A stretch of DNA of 49,609 bases from Poteriospumella lacustris (taxonomy: Eukaryota; Sar; Chrysophyceae; Chromulinales; Dinobryaceae). Position 1 is the first letter of the stretch, and each line of letters opens with the position of its first letter. The stretch lies in NCBI GenBank assembly GCA_008000375.1, contig SMOI01000143.1:33694-83302 (forward strand), read 5' to 3'. The translations under genes were made by a program, and so were the position numbers. This document shows, piece after piece, positions 19,316 to 29,161 of the stretch. Under the pieces are notes generated by a model that was not told the DNA's origin, did not search any database, and was given only the letters and a program-made list of their open reading frames with translations.

Positions 19316-21785
19316 ATGAAATTGTTCTTGTTGTGTCTACTCGTGGTTTTTTCCGCCATGGCTTGGGGGAAAATCCACAAAGAAATGGAGAGAATGATTG
19401 AGCGATCTTCATTCAAGCCACTGCGTCGCTCGGCGCCAGATCATCAACATTCCGTGATCATCGCCCTTCCCAAACTGAACATGGACCGCATGGAGAGTAT
19501 TCTCGAAGAACGATCCTCCCCAGAAAGCCCTCACTATCTTAAGTGGATGACCTCTGACGAAGTTACCTCGCTGGTTATGAACGAACAGTCGCACGATGCG
19601 GTCGTCCAGTGGCTCGAGGCCAACAATCTGTCGGTGATGTGGACTTCTCGCCGTAAGGATTACTTACGGGTTCAGGGAACCATTTCCCAATGGGAATCTC
19701 TCTTGAAGACTGAGTTCTACGCGTACTTGGATGAGAGCTTGCCTGCGAGAGTCACCGATCTTCGCAGCGACCCGCTGCACCAGGACAGCCATCGTGTCTT
19801 CCATCGCTCGAAGTCATATTCTCTCCCAGAAGAAATGTTGCCACATATTACGGCCATCTTCAACACTGTGCAAGCTCCACCGAAGTTCCACCGAAAGTAC
19901 CAAAAGAAGCCGAGACATGGTCAACGCGGCACCCCGTTTCAAACGAAGTTGCGCTTGGACATGGCCGATACGATTGGCGCGGATGGATCGTCTTCTCCCA
20001 GTGGCTCGGTGACCGTATCGTTCCTGAATAGCTTTTACGACATATCGTCTAACGTGGCGCTCGCCAATGAAACGCTGTCGCAATCGGTCTTCGAAACGGG
20101 TTCCAACTATTTCTCTCCAGACGATCTGGCTACGTTTCAATCGAAAAACTGTTTGCCCCAACAGAAGGCGGTGTCGGTCGGTGCCCATGACATTGACGCG
20201 TGTCCCACCAGTCCACCAACGTCAGCTCCCGACTGCTATGAAGGCAATCTGGATATTCAGTACATCATGGGCGTGTCCCAACAGGCCGTGTCGATCTTCT
20301 GGTGGGTGACCGACGGGAACATCGCATCCAGTACGGATCCCTTTTTGGTCTGGATTCTCGCCGTGGCAGATGAAACGGACCCACCCAAGGTGAATAGTAT
20401 TTCGTATGGTGTATCAGAGAAGGTACGTGTCGCTGTGTATTGTGTATAGTGCATGTGTGTCTGTGTATGTGTCAAGTGCGTAATGCTGCTATCTGCTTGG
20501 GCCTGTTGTCTGTGATGGCGCTCTCTCTATGTGTGTGTACGTTTGTAGTTCGAGTCTGTCTCGGTGATGTCCCAGTTCAACACGGAAGCCATTCTTCTGG
20601 GTGTACAAGGTGTGACCATCACGGTTTCGTCTGGTGATGACGGTGCACCCAGTGACGATTACGGCAGCTGTAGTTGTCAGATCAGTTCCAGTTCGAGTAC
20701 GTTGACCTGGTCTGCTACGGTACGTAACGTGTCGTGTGTCTGTGTGATCGCGTGTGTGCGCTATTTGTCTCACTCCAATGCGGTCTGTGTCTGTGTCTGT
20801 GTGTGTGTGTGGGGTGGCGTAGATCTCTCAGCCGTGGACCGGGAAGGGCTATTTCCCTTCGTTCCCTGCGACGAGTCCCTATGTCACGGCGGTGGGTGCT
20901 ACGCAAGGCCCTGAGTCTGGTGACGCGGAAATCGCTTGTCAGAGTCAGTTGGGTGGGATCATCACGACGGGCGGTGGCTTTTCGACGTATTATGCTGCCC
21001 CCTCGTGGCAAAAGGCGGCCATTGCGAAGTATTTCGCGACGTTGTCGTCACAGAGCATTACCCTGTCGTCCGGTTACAACCCCAACGGGCGTGGCTATCC
21101 AGACGTATCGTTGATTGGCGTGGCGTATCAAGTGGTCGTCAACGGGATCATGGAATCGGTCTTTGGCACGTCGTGTTCGTCGCCGGTCTTTGCGGCGATG
21201 GTGTCGTTGTTGAATTCACAACGTGCGGTACAAGGTTTACAACCCGTGGGGTTCATGAACCCGACGTTGTGGTCGTATGGCTACAACAGCACCTACGTGA
21301 GTCCGACGGCCTACGCGAAGACCTCGTTCAACGACGTGACCAGTGGCAACAACAAATGTTGTTCGAGTCAAATCGCCTCACAGGCGACGTGTTGTTCGTC
21401 GGGTTTCACGGCGGTGACCGGTTGGGATCCCGTCACCGGATGGGGCAGTGTGCAATTCCCGCACTTGGCCCGTATGTTTGACGTGGAGAACCTCACCGCG
21501 TTGGCGTTGAATGCCTCGACAACGATCATCTGCGACCCTTCGTCGTCGTCGCCGTCGTCGTTGTCGACCGCCGCGGTCATCGCCATCACCGTCGTGACGA
21601 TCTTGGCGGTGGGTACCTGTGTGGGCGTCGTGATCTTCTGTGTCTGCTGTGCGGGTGCGCGTCAGTCGCCGTTGGCGCATCAGCAAGAGCCAACGATGGC
21701 GACCGCGGCCCATGTCCAGAACCCCACTGCGATATACATGACGAACGTGCAGCCGGTGCAGCCAGCGGCGGCCGGGCGTCGGTAA
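19316..21785 (+). CDS. Sedolisin (TPP1-like) serine-carboxyl peptidase with C-terminal membrane anchor
   Basis: Three exons (19316-20422, 20549-20719, 20823-21785) give 746 residues. Residues 1-18 are a signal peptide; about 40-200 is the pro-kumamolisin propeptide. The mature domain carries the S53 catalytic Glu309 and Asp313 (EGNLDIQY), Asp399 (SSGDDGA) and nucleophile Ser543 (FGTSCSSP). Near the end FNDVTSGNN and GWDPVTGWG form the calcium site. These enzymes remove tripeptides from protein N-termini in acidic lysosome-like compartments. Unlike soluble TPP1, this chain continues with a Ser-rich linker, a membrane helix (about 675-698), a cysteine cluster (CVCC) and a short Pro/Gln tail. 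It is probably a type I membrane enzyme. Both introns are TG-repeat rich on the sense strand. Confidence 0.95.
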
Positions 21786-22428
21786 CAACGTTGACGTCGC
21801 CCCCCCCCGTGTTGATATCGATGTCTTATCACCTGTAGCTCGTAGAGCTTGATTTGCATTTACTGTTGTTGTTTTCGTATGTACGTCGCTGGCGCTACTC
21901 ACGAGGCGACTGCCTCGTCGACGTCGTGCGTGTCGCCGCCACCGCTGTTGTTCAGACCCATGTAATACTCCAAAAGGCACGGACCACCTCTCTAAATATG
22001 CGATAGAAACGCGATAGACAAACATTGGTGCGAGGGGGCGGAGGAGGAGGAGGCGTAGTTTAGCGTTAGGGTCTACGAGGCGACGGGCGTAGGAAAGAGG
22101 AGGACCAGAGGAACGAATTGCAGCAGAGGGAGGGGGCGGCGGGGAACGATACTGCAGCCATCCACAGCCGCGCTATAACGACATGCCCCCCCCCCCCCCC
22201 CCCGAGGCCACCGTCAGTGGGACACCGATCACGCACATGAATAAAAACAAAACACAATCAATTTCGCGACGCGACAGACACAAAATCAAACGTAAACAGG
22301 AAGAGCGTGAGGAGAGAGACAGCGAGACAGGGGAGAAAGAGAGGAGCGGTCAGTACTATCATTGGCTACGACTATTGATGGGGATGGGGGTCATGGTAGT
22401 AGAGGAGGGGGGTATCATCGCCTGGCGC
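21786..22428. other. Intergenic region between convergent genes, with poly-C tract
   Basis: This 643-base stretch separates the 3' ends of the sedolisin and anoctamin genes. It contains an uninterrupted run of 18 cytosines (22186-22203), a shorter C run near 21800-21807, and AGGAGG-rich purine sequence at about 22035-22135. No coding sequence is supported. Confidence 0.5.
22186..22203 (+). repeat. Homopolymer run of 18 C
   Basis: An uninterrupted run of 18 cytosines lies in the 3' intergenic region. On the minus strand it is 18 guanines. The true length may differ, since such runs are error-prone in sequencing. Confidence 0.95.
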
Positions 22429-24957
22429 TTAGTGCATGTTGCCCGTGAACATGTGCTTGTTGGACGTGGAGTAGTTGCCGCCAAACAGCGGGTACTTCTC
22501 GAACGTGATCGGTGCATCGACGGCCCCGCCTCCTTCGTCTTCCGTGTTGGGGTCGTCCACGCCGTCGATGAGTTTCGAGACGATGAACTCCGTACGTGCC
22601 AATTGGTATTCGATTTCTTCGGGCACATCGGGTACGACCGCCATGATGACCGCCTGTTTATCACACACACATACACACGTAGACCCGCAGGGCGTCGCAC
22701 ATCATCAGCGTTAGGGGGCACAGACACAGACACACAGAGGGAGAGGGAGAGAGAGACGACAGACAGAACAGACACAGAAACGTACCTGTAAGAAGAAGCA
22801 CACCCACTGGAAGAGAATGAAGATCCAGTATTTCGCCGACTCGCTCACGGAATCCAACACGTTCATCGTGAAACACGTCAGCCCCGCGTTCGTCAAGACC
22901 GCCACCACCGCCAACGTCAAGAAAATGACTTGCCAATTGCCAATGTCTTCCGCGCCCTTCGGAATCGGGCGTTGGTACAAATTCAAGAGCTTCCAACCGT
23001 TGCTACGAATGCCAACGATGTTGGACACGTACGCGAAGAACGCCGCCATGGGCAAGGCCGACACGAAGAGCGACATGTAGCCGAATTGGATCGCCGCGTC
23101 GGCGTAGTCGTCCAAGGTCGTCGATTGCACGTCGTACTACACCGTTCAGTCACACATTGGCATTAAAACAGACACACACACAGAGCGATGGAGAGAGGGA
23201 GAGGCACACGTACCGGCTGTAGCAAGAACTCCCGTTCCGGACGCGAAATCTTGCCCGCACTCTTCTCGACGGTTTTACGGTATTTCATCTGATAGGTGAT
23301 ATACGGGAGCACAATGCCCGTGATGTAGCCACTGGCGAGACGGGTGCCAAAGATAATCGCCAAGTTGATGGCCAACGAACTCATGCAGGCTTCCCCTTCA
23401 CAATCCCCGACGAATTCAGCGACAAAGGCCAAATAGAAGAACGAGGCGTACGAGTTGACGAATTGGAACAAGAAGATCTTGGCGATCATTGAGTCTTCGA
23501 ATTGGGTTTGGGTACGATGACGTTCGTTGTCGGTCAAGGCGGTCGCAATGAACGTGTAGATATAGTTCATGACTTGGATCTGGACGGCGTTACAGATGGA
23601 GGCCAAGGTTTGGGCATCGGAATCGGACAAGGGTCCACCATCGGAGGCGGCGAGGAAATAGCGCATCAAATAGATACCGACGACGACACCGGTGACCAAG
23701 AGAACCAGACCCACGATGGAGACGACCGACAAGCACAAGCGACGGTTTTGTTCGTTCGACGGGAAATAGCGCATGGGTGAGCCATCGATGAAGGACGGAA
23801 TGACGTCGCCTTGGTAATCGGGACGGTCGTGTTCGTTGCGTTCGAAGTCAATCATTCCCCAGTCCAACGCCAACGTCTTCTCCTTGCGCTTCCAGAACTA
23901 CAGACAAGACACAGACACAGACAGAGGCAGAGACAGAGGCAGAGACAGAGACAGAGGCACAGAACTTGTTAGCACAGCAGAACTACAACACACCAACCAA
24001 CGAGACAGGCCAGCCAGTCAGTCTCCCCTCATGATATAGAGACATTACCTCCAACATGGTCACACTCCACATGGCAATGAAGAATGAGAAATACGGTAAG
24101 AAATCTGCGGAATAATTCCCCGTGGCGAAGACCGCAATTTGAAACGGCAATCCAATGAACGCAGGGAAACTCAAACAAAACGTGTAATGCTCCATGAAGG
24201 CGAAGTTCAACGAGATCTTTTCACCGAAGTAATTCTTCATGTCCGTCAAGGGAAGCTTCTGAAACGGATACCGTAACCATTTCTTCTCGACGACATCGGT
24301 CGTAGAGCGATTGTGTAACGGGAAACAGCCTTTCCACCATCCGCTCTTCAAATAACGACGGATTTTCAAGGATTGACCGCCTCCAACGGAACGAGATTCC
24401 AAGATCACGGCGGTCAATTTCAAGCGAACGATCTCACGGAAAGGATGCTCCATTCCCGGGTCTCGCCAATACAAATCGAAGTGCTCCGGTTTGTTGGAGA
24501 ACTTGCCAAAGATCTTCTCGGTGGGTCGATAGCTGACGATATCTGGACGATGTGCAATTTCAACGCCGTCCGCTTTCAAACGGTGCTCAATTTCCTCCGA
24601 ATCCAAGATCAGCGGGAAGTTACTGTTGTCCGCGAAGGCCTTGAGCTTGTCGAGCGGTGTCCGCAACAAAATGTACAGCTCCTCGTCTTCATGGATATTG
24701 GTGTAAATGAAAATGTCAAAGCCCAAGGAGCGCATTTTCTTGACGTATCCCTCACTACGAGACGACAATTTGCCCTTTTCGAGAGGCAACACGATGCAGA
24801 ATTCGTAGTCGTCGGCGAGATCTTTCACCCAACTACTACGGTCGGTGCCCGACTCATCTGCCAATTCAATCATCGACGATTTGTTCGGCTCATCTACCGA
24901 CGTGATGTGCCCATTTGCATACAAAGGGTTTGTATCAACTGTGCCTTCTCCTTGCAT
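22429..24957 (-). CDS. Anoctamin/TMEM16-family membrane protein
   Basis: Four exons (24049-24957, 23214-23897, 22786-23136, 22429-22653) encode 722 residues. The start is the ATG in GACAAAATGCAAGG; an in-frame ATG 108 bases upstream is less likely. The N-terminal ~230 residues form the cytosolic alpha/beta domain seen in ANO10/Ist2-type members (FCIVLPLEKGKL, LYILLRTPLDKL). Around ten membrane helices follow, with family marks FFIAMWSVTMLE, FVNSYASFFYLAF, IQFGYMSLFVSALP, QRPIPKGAEDIGNW. Anoctamins are lipid scramblases or chloride channels gated by calcium held by acidic residues of helices 6-8. Here the helix 7 pair is Asp541/Asp544 rather than Glu, and the helix 8 Glu and Asp are Gly573 and Asn577. 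Calcium control may be weakened or lost. Confidence 0.95.
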
Positions 24958-25406
24958 TTTGTCTTTGTCAGATTTGCAACAATCAAAAGCCGTACACTCT
25001 GCAAAGGATGAAACTACTACAAACGCACACCTTCCGTTCAATGACAAAAGTTGATATCTCACCAAAGTTTTTGATATCGTTCAAATTCAGGATACAAAGT
25101 TTGCTTTGGTTGTCGGTGGAGGGTCCTGTTGGTCGCTGCAGCGCGGCCCATCCGAAAATCCGAATATCTGACCCCAAACTTAGCGGCTTACGTCTAGACA
25201 AACCCAAACGAGCCCAAAGACACCAGAATTTTATGAGAAGGTCGCGACGACGATGACGTTGGACATCGACATCGTCGATCGATTGGAGAGTGGAAGATGG
25301 ATAATACTGATTGATGATTTGGGATTCTTGATCGTGTCTTGACGGTTGATGATTGGTGAGCACAATCTAGGTCAGTTCGTGTGAAAATACGATACCAAGT
25401 TCAATC
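24958..25406. other. Intergenic region, divergent promoters
   Basis: This 449-base region lies between the anoctamin (-) and NIT2 (+) genes. The anoctamin frame stays open a short way upstream of the chosen start. No other feature is recognised. Confidence 0.4.
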
Positions 25407-26398
25407 ATGTTGTTTTCTGGTCGGCGTTTATTGAAAGCTCCTCTCGTGTCATCTGTCCGCAACATGTCTTCTTCTTCCAGTGCCAACAAAATGAAGTTGT
25501 CGCTGTGCCAATTATCCGTTACAGATAATAAGGCAGCGAATATCCAAAACTGTGTGGATCACATCGCCAAGTGTGGAGATGCAGACGTCATTGTAAGTTT
25601 GCTGTTCAGATACTAGAAGTGTTGGAGATTGCTAACAATCCTCTTCCTCAGGTGCTTCCAGAATGCTGGAACTCCCCTTACGCGGTGACCAGTTTCCCTG
25701 TCTACGCTGAGACTGTTCCTGCAGTTGGAGAGGCTATTGACCCTGCAGTGTCTCCTTCTATCGCCGCCGTATCTCAGGCTGCCAAGTCGATGAAAAAGTG
25801 GATTGTCGGAGGATCGATCCCTGAAAGAGAAGGTGACAGACTTTACAATACTTGCACGGCATTTGATCCTGAGGGTAACTTGGTCGGAAAGCACCGCAAA
25901 GTCCATTTGTTCGACATCGACGTTCCGGGTCGCATCACTTTCAAGGAGTCCGACTCTTTGTCGCCTGGCGAGGCACCCACTCTGATTGACACCCCATGGG
26001 GCAAGATCGGTGTTGGTATTTGCTACGACATTCGTTTTCCTGAGTATGCCATTCTGCTGCGCCGTCTTGGTGCAAGAATTATTCTCTATCCTGGCGCGTT
26101 CAATATGGTGACTGGCCCAGCTCATTGGGAACTGCTTCAACGTGCCCGTGCCGTCGATAATCAGCTCTATGTTGCCGCTTGCTCGCCTGCCCGTGATACT
26201 ACATCTGGAGGTTACATCGCTTGGGGTCACAGCTCCATCGTTTCTCCGTGGGGAGAAGTTGTCGCGACCACTGAAGAAGCGCAGTCCATTGTCACCGCTG
26301 AGCTTGACTTGAGCAAGATTGATGAAATGCGAACCAATATCCCTTGCTGGAGTCAAAAGCGTGCAGATATTTATGAGATCAAGAGCAAGTTCTTGTAA
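25407..26398 (+). CDS. NIT2: Omega-amidase (NIT2-type nitrilase)
   Basis: Two exons (25407-25592, 25652-26398) encode 310 residues. The nitrilase fold carries the catalytic triad Glu66 (LPECWNSPY), Lys145 (KHRKVHLFDID) and Cys186 (GICYDIRFPE). GPAHWELLQRARAVDNQ and WGHSSIVSPWGEV are the conserved NIT2 stretches. NIT2 hydrolyses alpha-ketoglutaramate and alpha-ketosuccinamate, products of glutamine and asparagine transamination. Compared with animal NIT2 (~276 residues) there is an N-terminal extension, MLFSGRRLLKAPLVSSVRN, that is basic, lacks acidic residues and looks like a mitochondrial presequence. A second ATG right after it (residue 20) would give a cytosolic form. The next gene, a sideroflexin, is co-directional 385 bases downstream. 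Confidence 0.96.
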
Positions 26399-26783
26399 TC
26401 ACTCCATTGAGGGTAATACCTGTTGTGGGTTGCATGTCAACATGAGTAGACTTTGCTTTACTGGGTTTAATACATAATTCATCACACAACAAAAAAAAAC
26501 ATCAATTTCAATTCCTTTGATTACTTTCTTGAGAGAGCGATCGGTGCTTCCTTATTTCATTGAAAACTGGCGACGACGAGGCGACGAGCGTATCGGCCTA
26601 GCGACTGGGAACTATAGGATCTGGGTGATTGTTGAGCTTCGCCATTTGGCAGGTGGGTCCTTGTTGATTTGCTATCACAGGACTTGAAGAAACTTGCTCA
26701 ACGTGTTTGGTGGATGGAAGGCATCGTGACACCACAACTTGGTTTGGATAGCCACATTAGAGCGGTCCTTGGAAAGAATCAAT
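26399..26783. other. Intergenic region
   Basis: This stretch holds the 3' flank of NIT2 and the promoter of the sideroflexin gene. An A run follows ACACAAC at about 26490. No coding feature is supported. Confidence 0.4.
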
Positions 26784-27758
26784 ATGGCGGGAGCGACGTT
26801 TGTTGATCGATTCAAGGAGTACTTGGAAATCACCGATCCAAGAACACTGATCTACTCTGACGATGCTGTACTAAAGGCTCAAACAGAGCTGAAGAACAAT
26901 GTTGGAGATCGTGAGTTCAACCAAAAGCTGGTCAATGCTGCCGTCCATCCCGTCACAGGAGAGATTATCCCTCGAATTTTTCGAGTGTCAGCCATTGCTC
27001 CTGTTAACATTCCATTGGTATTTGCGATGATTGCTTGCCCTGCGACCAACGTTCCCGGCACCCTTTTCCTGCACTGGCTCAATCAAAGTTACAATACGGC
27101 GTGTAACTACGCAAATCGCTCTGGTGCTGACCAGTCAACAGAGGCTCTCATGAAGGCGTATGGTCTTGCTGTGACGTCGGCCTGTACATTGGCGTATGGG
27201 TTGGGAAAGGCTGTGGAAAGAGGTCCTCGCTGGTTGAAAAGTATGGGTATTTTGATTCCCTGCCTTGCAACGGCCGCTGCAAACGTTTCAAACATTGCCT
27301 TCACGCGTATGGATGAAATCACGAATGGTGTCTCCGTTATGGACGAGAACGGACAGAAATACGGCGTGTCACCTAATGCCGGTTTCGAATGTGTCAAGCA
27401 ATCTGCTTTGACGCGATGTGTACTTGTACCCGTGGCTTGTTTATTGATCCCGCCAGCGGGCATGGGCGTACTCAACAAAATGCGGTTGCTTCCCGCCAGC
27501 AAAGGTGGTCGAATCGTGGTCGAATTGTCCCTCATTTTCCTTGCCTTGCAGGGAGCATTGCCAGCAGCTTTAGCTGTATATCCCCAGGTACCTCTTGATC
27601 GACTCGTTCGATGCTTGATTCGTCACTCACCTATTTCTCGTTTGTTCTGTGAGTAGAGTGCCAAATTCCCCGTGTCGAAGTTGGAACCCCAATTCCACAA
27701 TTTGGTGGATAAACAGGGACGCAAAGTCGAATATCTGTTCGCCAACAAGGGCTTGTAA
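26784..27758 (+). CDS. Sideroflexin (mitochondrial serine/amino-acid transporter family)
   Basis: Two exons (26784-27587, 27657-27758) encode 301 residues, near the usual 320. The start is the ATG at MAGATFVDRF; the frame is open 45 bases further up from another ATG. Family landmarks in order: an N-terminal domain with AAVHPVTGEII, FRVSAIAPVNIP, the signature FLHWLNQSYN followed by NYANRS, then several hydrophobic helices (LIPCLATAAANVSNIAF, GALPAALAVYPQ) and the terminal PVSKLEP...FANKGL encoded by exon 2. Sideroflexins sit in the inner mitochondrial membrane; SFXN1 carries serine for one-carbon metabolism, and others are linked to iron use. The family is clear; the substrate is not determined by sequence. 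Confidence 0.95.
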
Positions 27759-27928
27759 ATTTAGAGAACCATTGATTGATAGACCCCGTGCTTGCGTATG
27801 CAACAATGAATTTGTGATAAGAAATACATACAAACGGCGGCTTTGACTGACGATAACTGCAAAGCACCACACCACATGACACACGAATATTCACTACAAA
27901 ATCAATCTCACTCTCGACAGTTTCTTGA

Positions 27929-28743
27929 TCAATCATCTGGTTCAGGAAGAAACCCGACCGGTCTGAATCTATCGGCCTTGCCTTTTCCAAAAGAATACGC
28001 GGGGCCTGTTCGGAAATCAACTCGTTTCTGTGGACAACAACGGCATTAGACAGGCAAAGTGTCGACCTATTCAACGGCAGCAATCTTACATGCACATCAT
28101 AAATAGCACCAGGTGTAGGTGTCTGCAAGAATTTAGCCACTTTTGGTCGGCCTGCGATGGTAATCGCTGATCCTGTTTCGGGTTTGGGAATGAACATGTC
28201 AGCATTGGCAGTTACCGACTTGCCGTTCATAGGGGCTCGGGACGCGTTGGCAAAGCCGATTCCCATCGACTTCTCCGGCCCAAGATAGTACTTCTTCTCA
28301 ATATTGTATACTGCTCCAGGGGAGGGAGTTTTAACGGCCATAGATTGCCTTGGCGCACAAGCGAAGCGATTGGCCTCTTTGTGCGCGTATTCGCTTAAGT
28401 GATCGAAACAACCGGCAAATTCGTAGCTTCCTGGTCCTGTACTTCGCTTCTTATTATCTGGATTCTCCTCATCCATACCTTTTCGCAAAGAATACCCAAA
28501 AGCAACGCTTCTGGACATAGTCATAGGTGGGAGATCGTACGAAACATCATTAGAAGATGACTGTTGCCACTTAAAGCGCTGCTCAGATCCAAACTTCAAA
28601 TCAGGTTCTTTGATTTGTCCATATCTAGTAGCATCTCTACGACTGGGACTTTTCGAAGTCGGGGACTTTGGGCGACCACTGGGAGACAGAGTTCTACCAG
28701 GCGAAGCGGTTCGGACGGGTGAATGCAGCGGAGGCAACGACAT
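27929..28743 (-). CDS. Sperm-tail PG-rich repeat (SHIPPO, ODF3/CIMAP-like) protein
   Basis: Two exons (28090-28743, 27929-28027) give 250 residues. The N-terminal ~45 residues are Ser/Pro/Arg-rich with SPT/SPS phosphosite-like motifs. From about residue 95 on there are spaced PG repeats: STGPGSYEF, TPSPGAVYNI, TPTPGAIYDV and, across the splice junction, RTGPAYSFGKGKADRF. These STPGR motifs occur in proteins of flagellar axonemes, outer dense fibres and microtubule inner proteins. The gene is head-to-head with IFT74 (418 bases between starts), which supports a ciliary role and co-regulation. The short terminal exon is supported because it restores a further PG-type repeat. Confidence 0.88.
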
Positions 28744-29161
28744 TGTCTCTCTACTCTCTACCTTCCTTACAAACACTTCGTTGATATCACAAACCTCGAT
28801 ACAAAGCTTGACAACAATCAATCAGCAATGGCAGCTGCTGGATAAAGCTACCAATCCAGCAGGTACACATCCATTCGGGCGTCTTCTTCGTTGCCCTTTG
28901 TTGCCCTCCTCTCTCGCGAGAGAGTTGGCGATACGCGAAACGGCGAAACGGTCCTCTCCTGCACCGACACACGATCCATCTATGTGTCTGTCTGTGTGCT
29001 CTCTCTTGATGCCCAAATTGAATTGTTCATCGTCGGCGATGTGCTCGTTACTCGTTACGATTCGGTCACTTGAATCGTTCGTAATGAGAAGGAGGAGTCA
29101 CGCAACCAGCACCAGAGTATTTCTTCTTTTGAGACTCAAGTGGCAAAAACTCTGAAACAAT
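28744..29161. promoter_or_regulatory. Shared bidirectional promoter of two ciliary genes
   Basis: This 418-base region separates the starts of the PG-repeat gene (-) and IFT74 (+). It contains two GTTGCC hexamers at 28890-28895 and 28900-28905 and a perfect 16-base palindrome at 28909-28924 centred on CGCG (CTCTCTCG and its complement). GTTGCC is the half-site of the RFX X-box, but here the two copies are direct, not inverted, so this is not a canonical X-box. Promoter function is inferred from the gene arrangement. Confidence 0.55.

Noticed and set aside
28890-28905. A canonical RFX X-box in the ciliary promoter
   Set aside because: The two GTTGCC hexamers are direct repeats spaced by four bases; an X-box needs inverted half-sites. 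Kept only as a possible variant.
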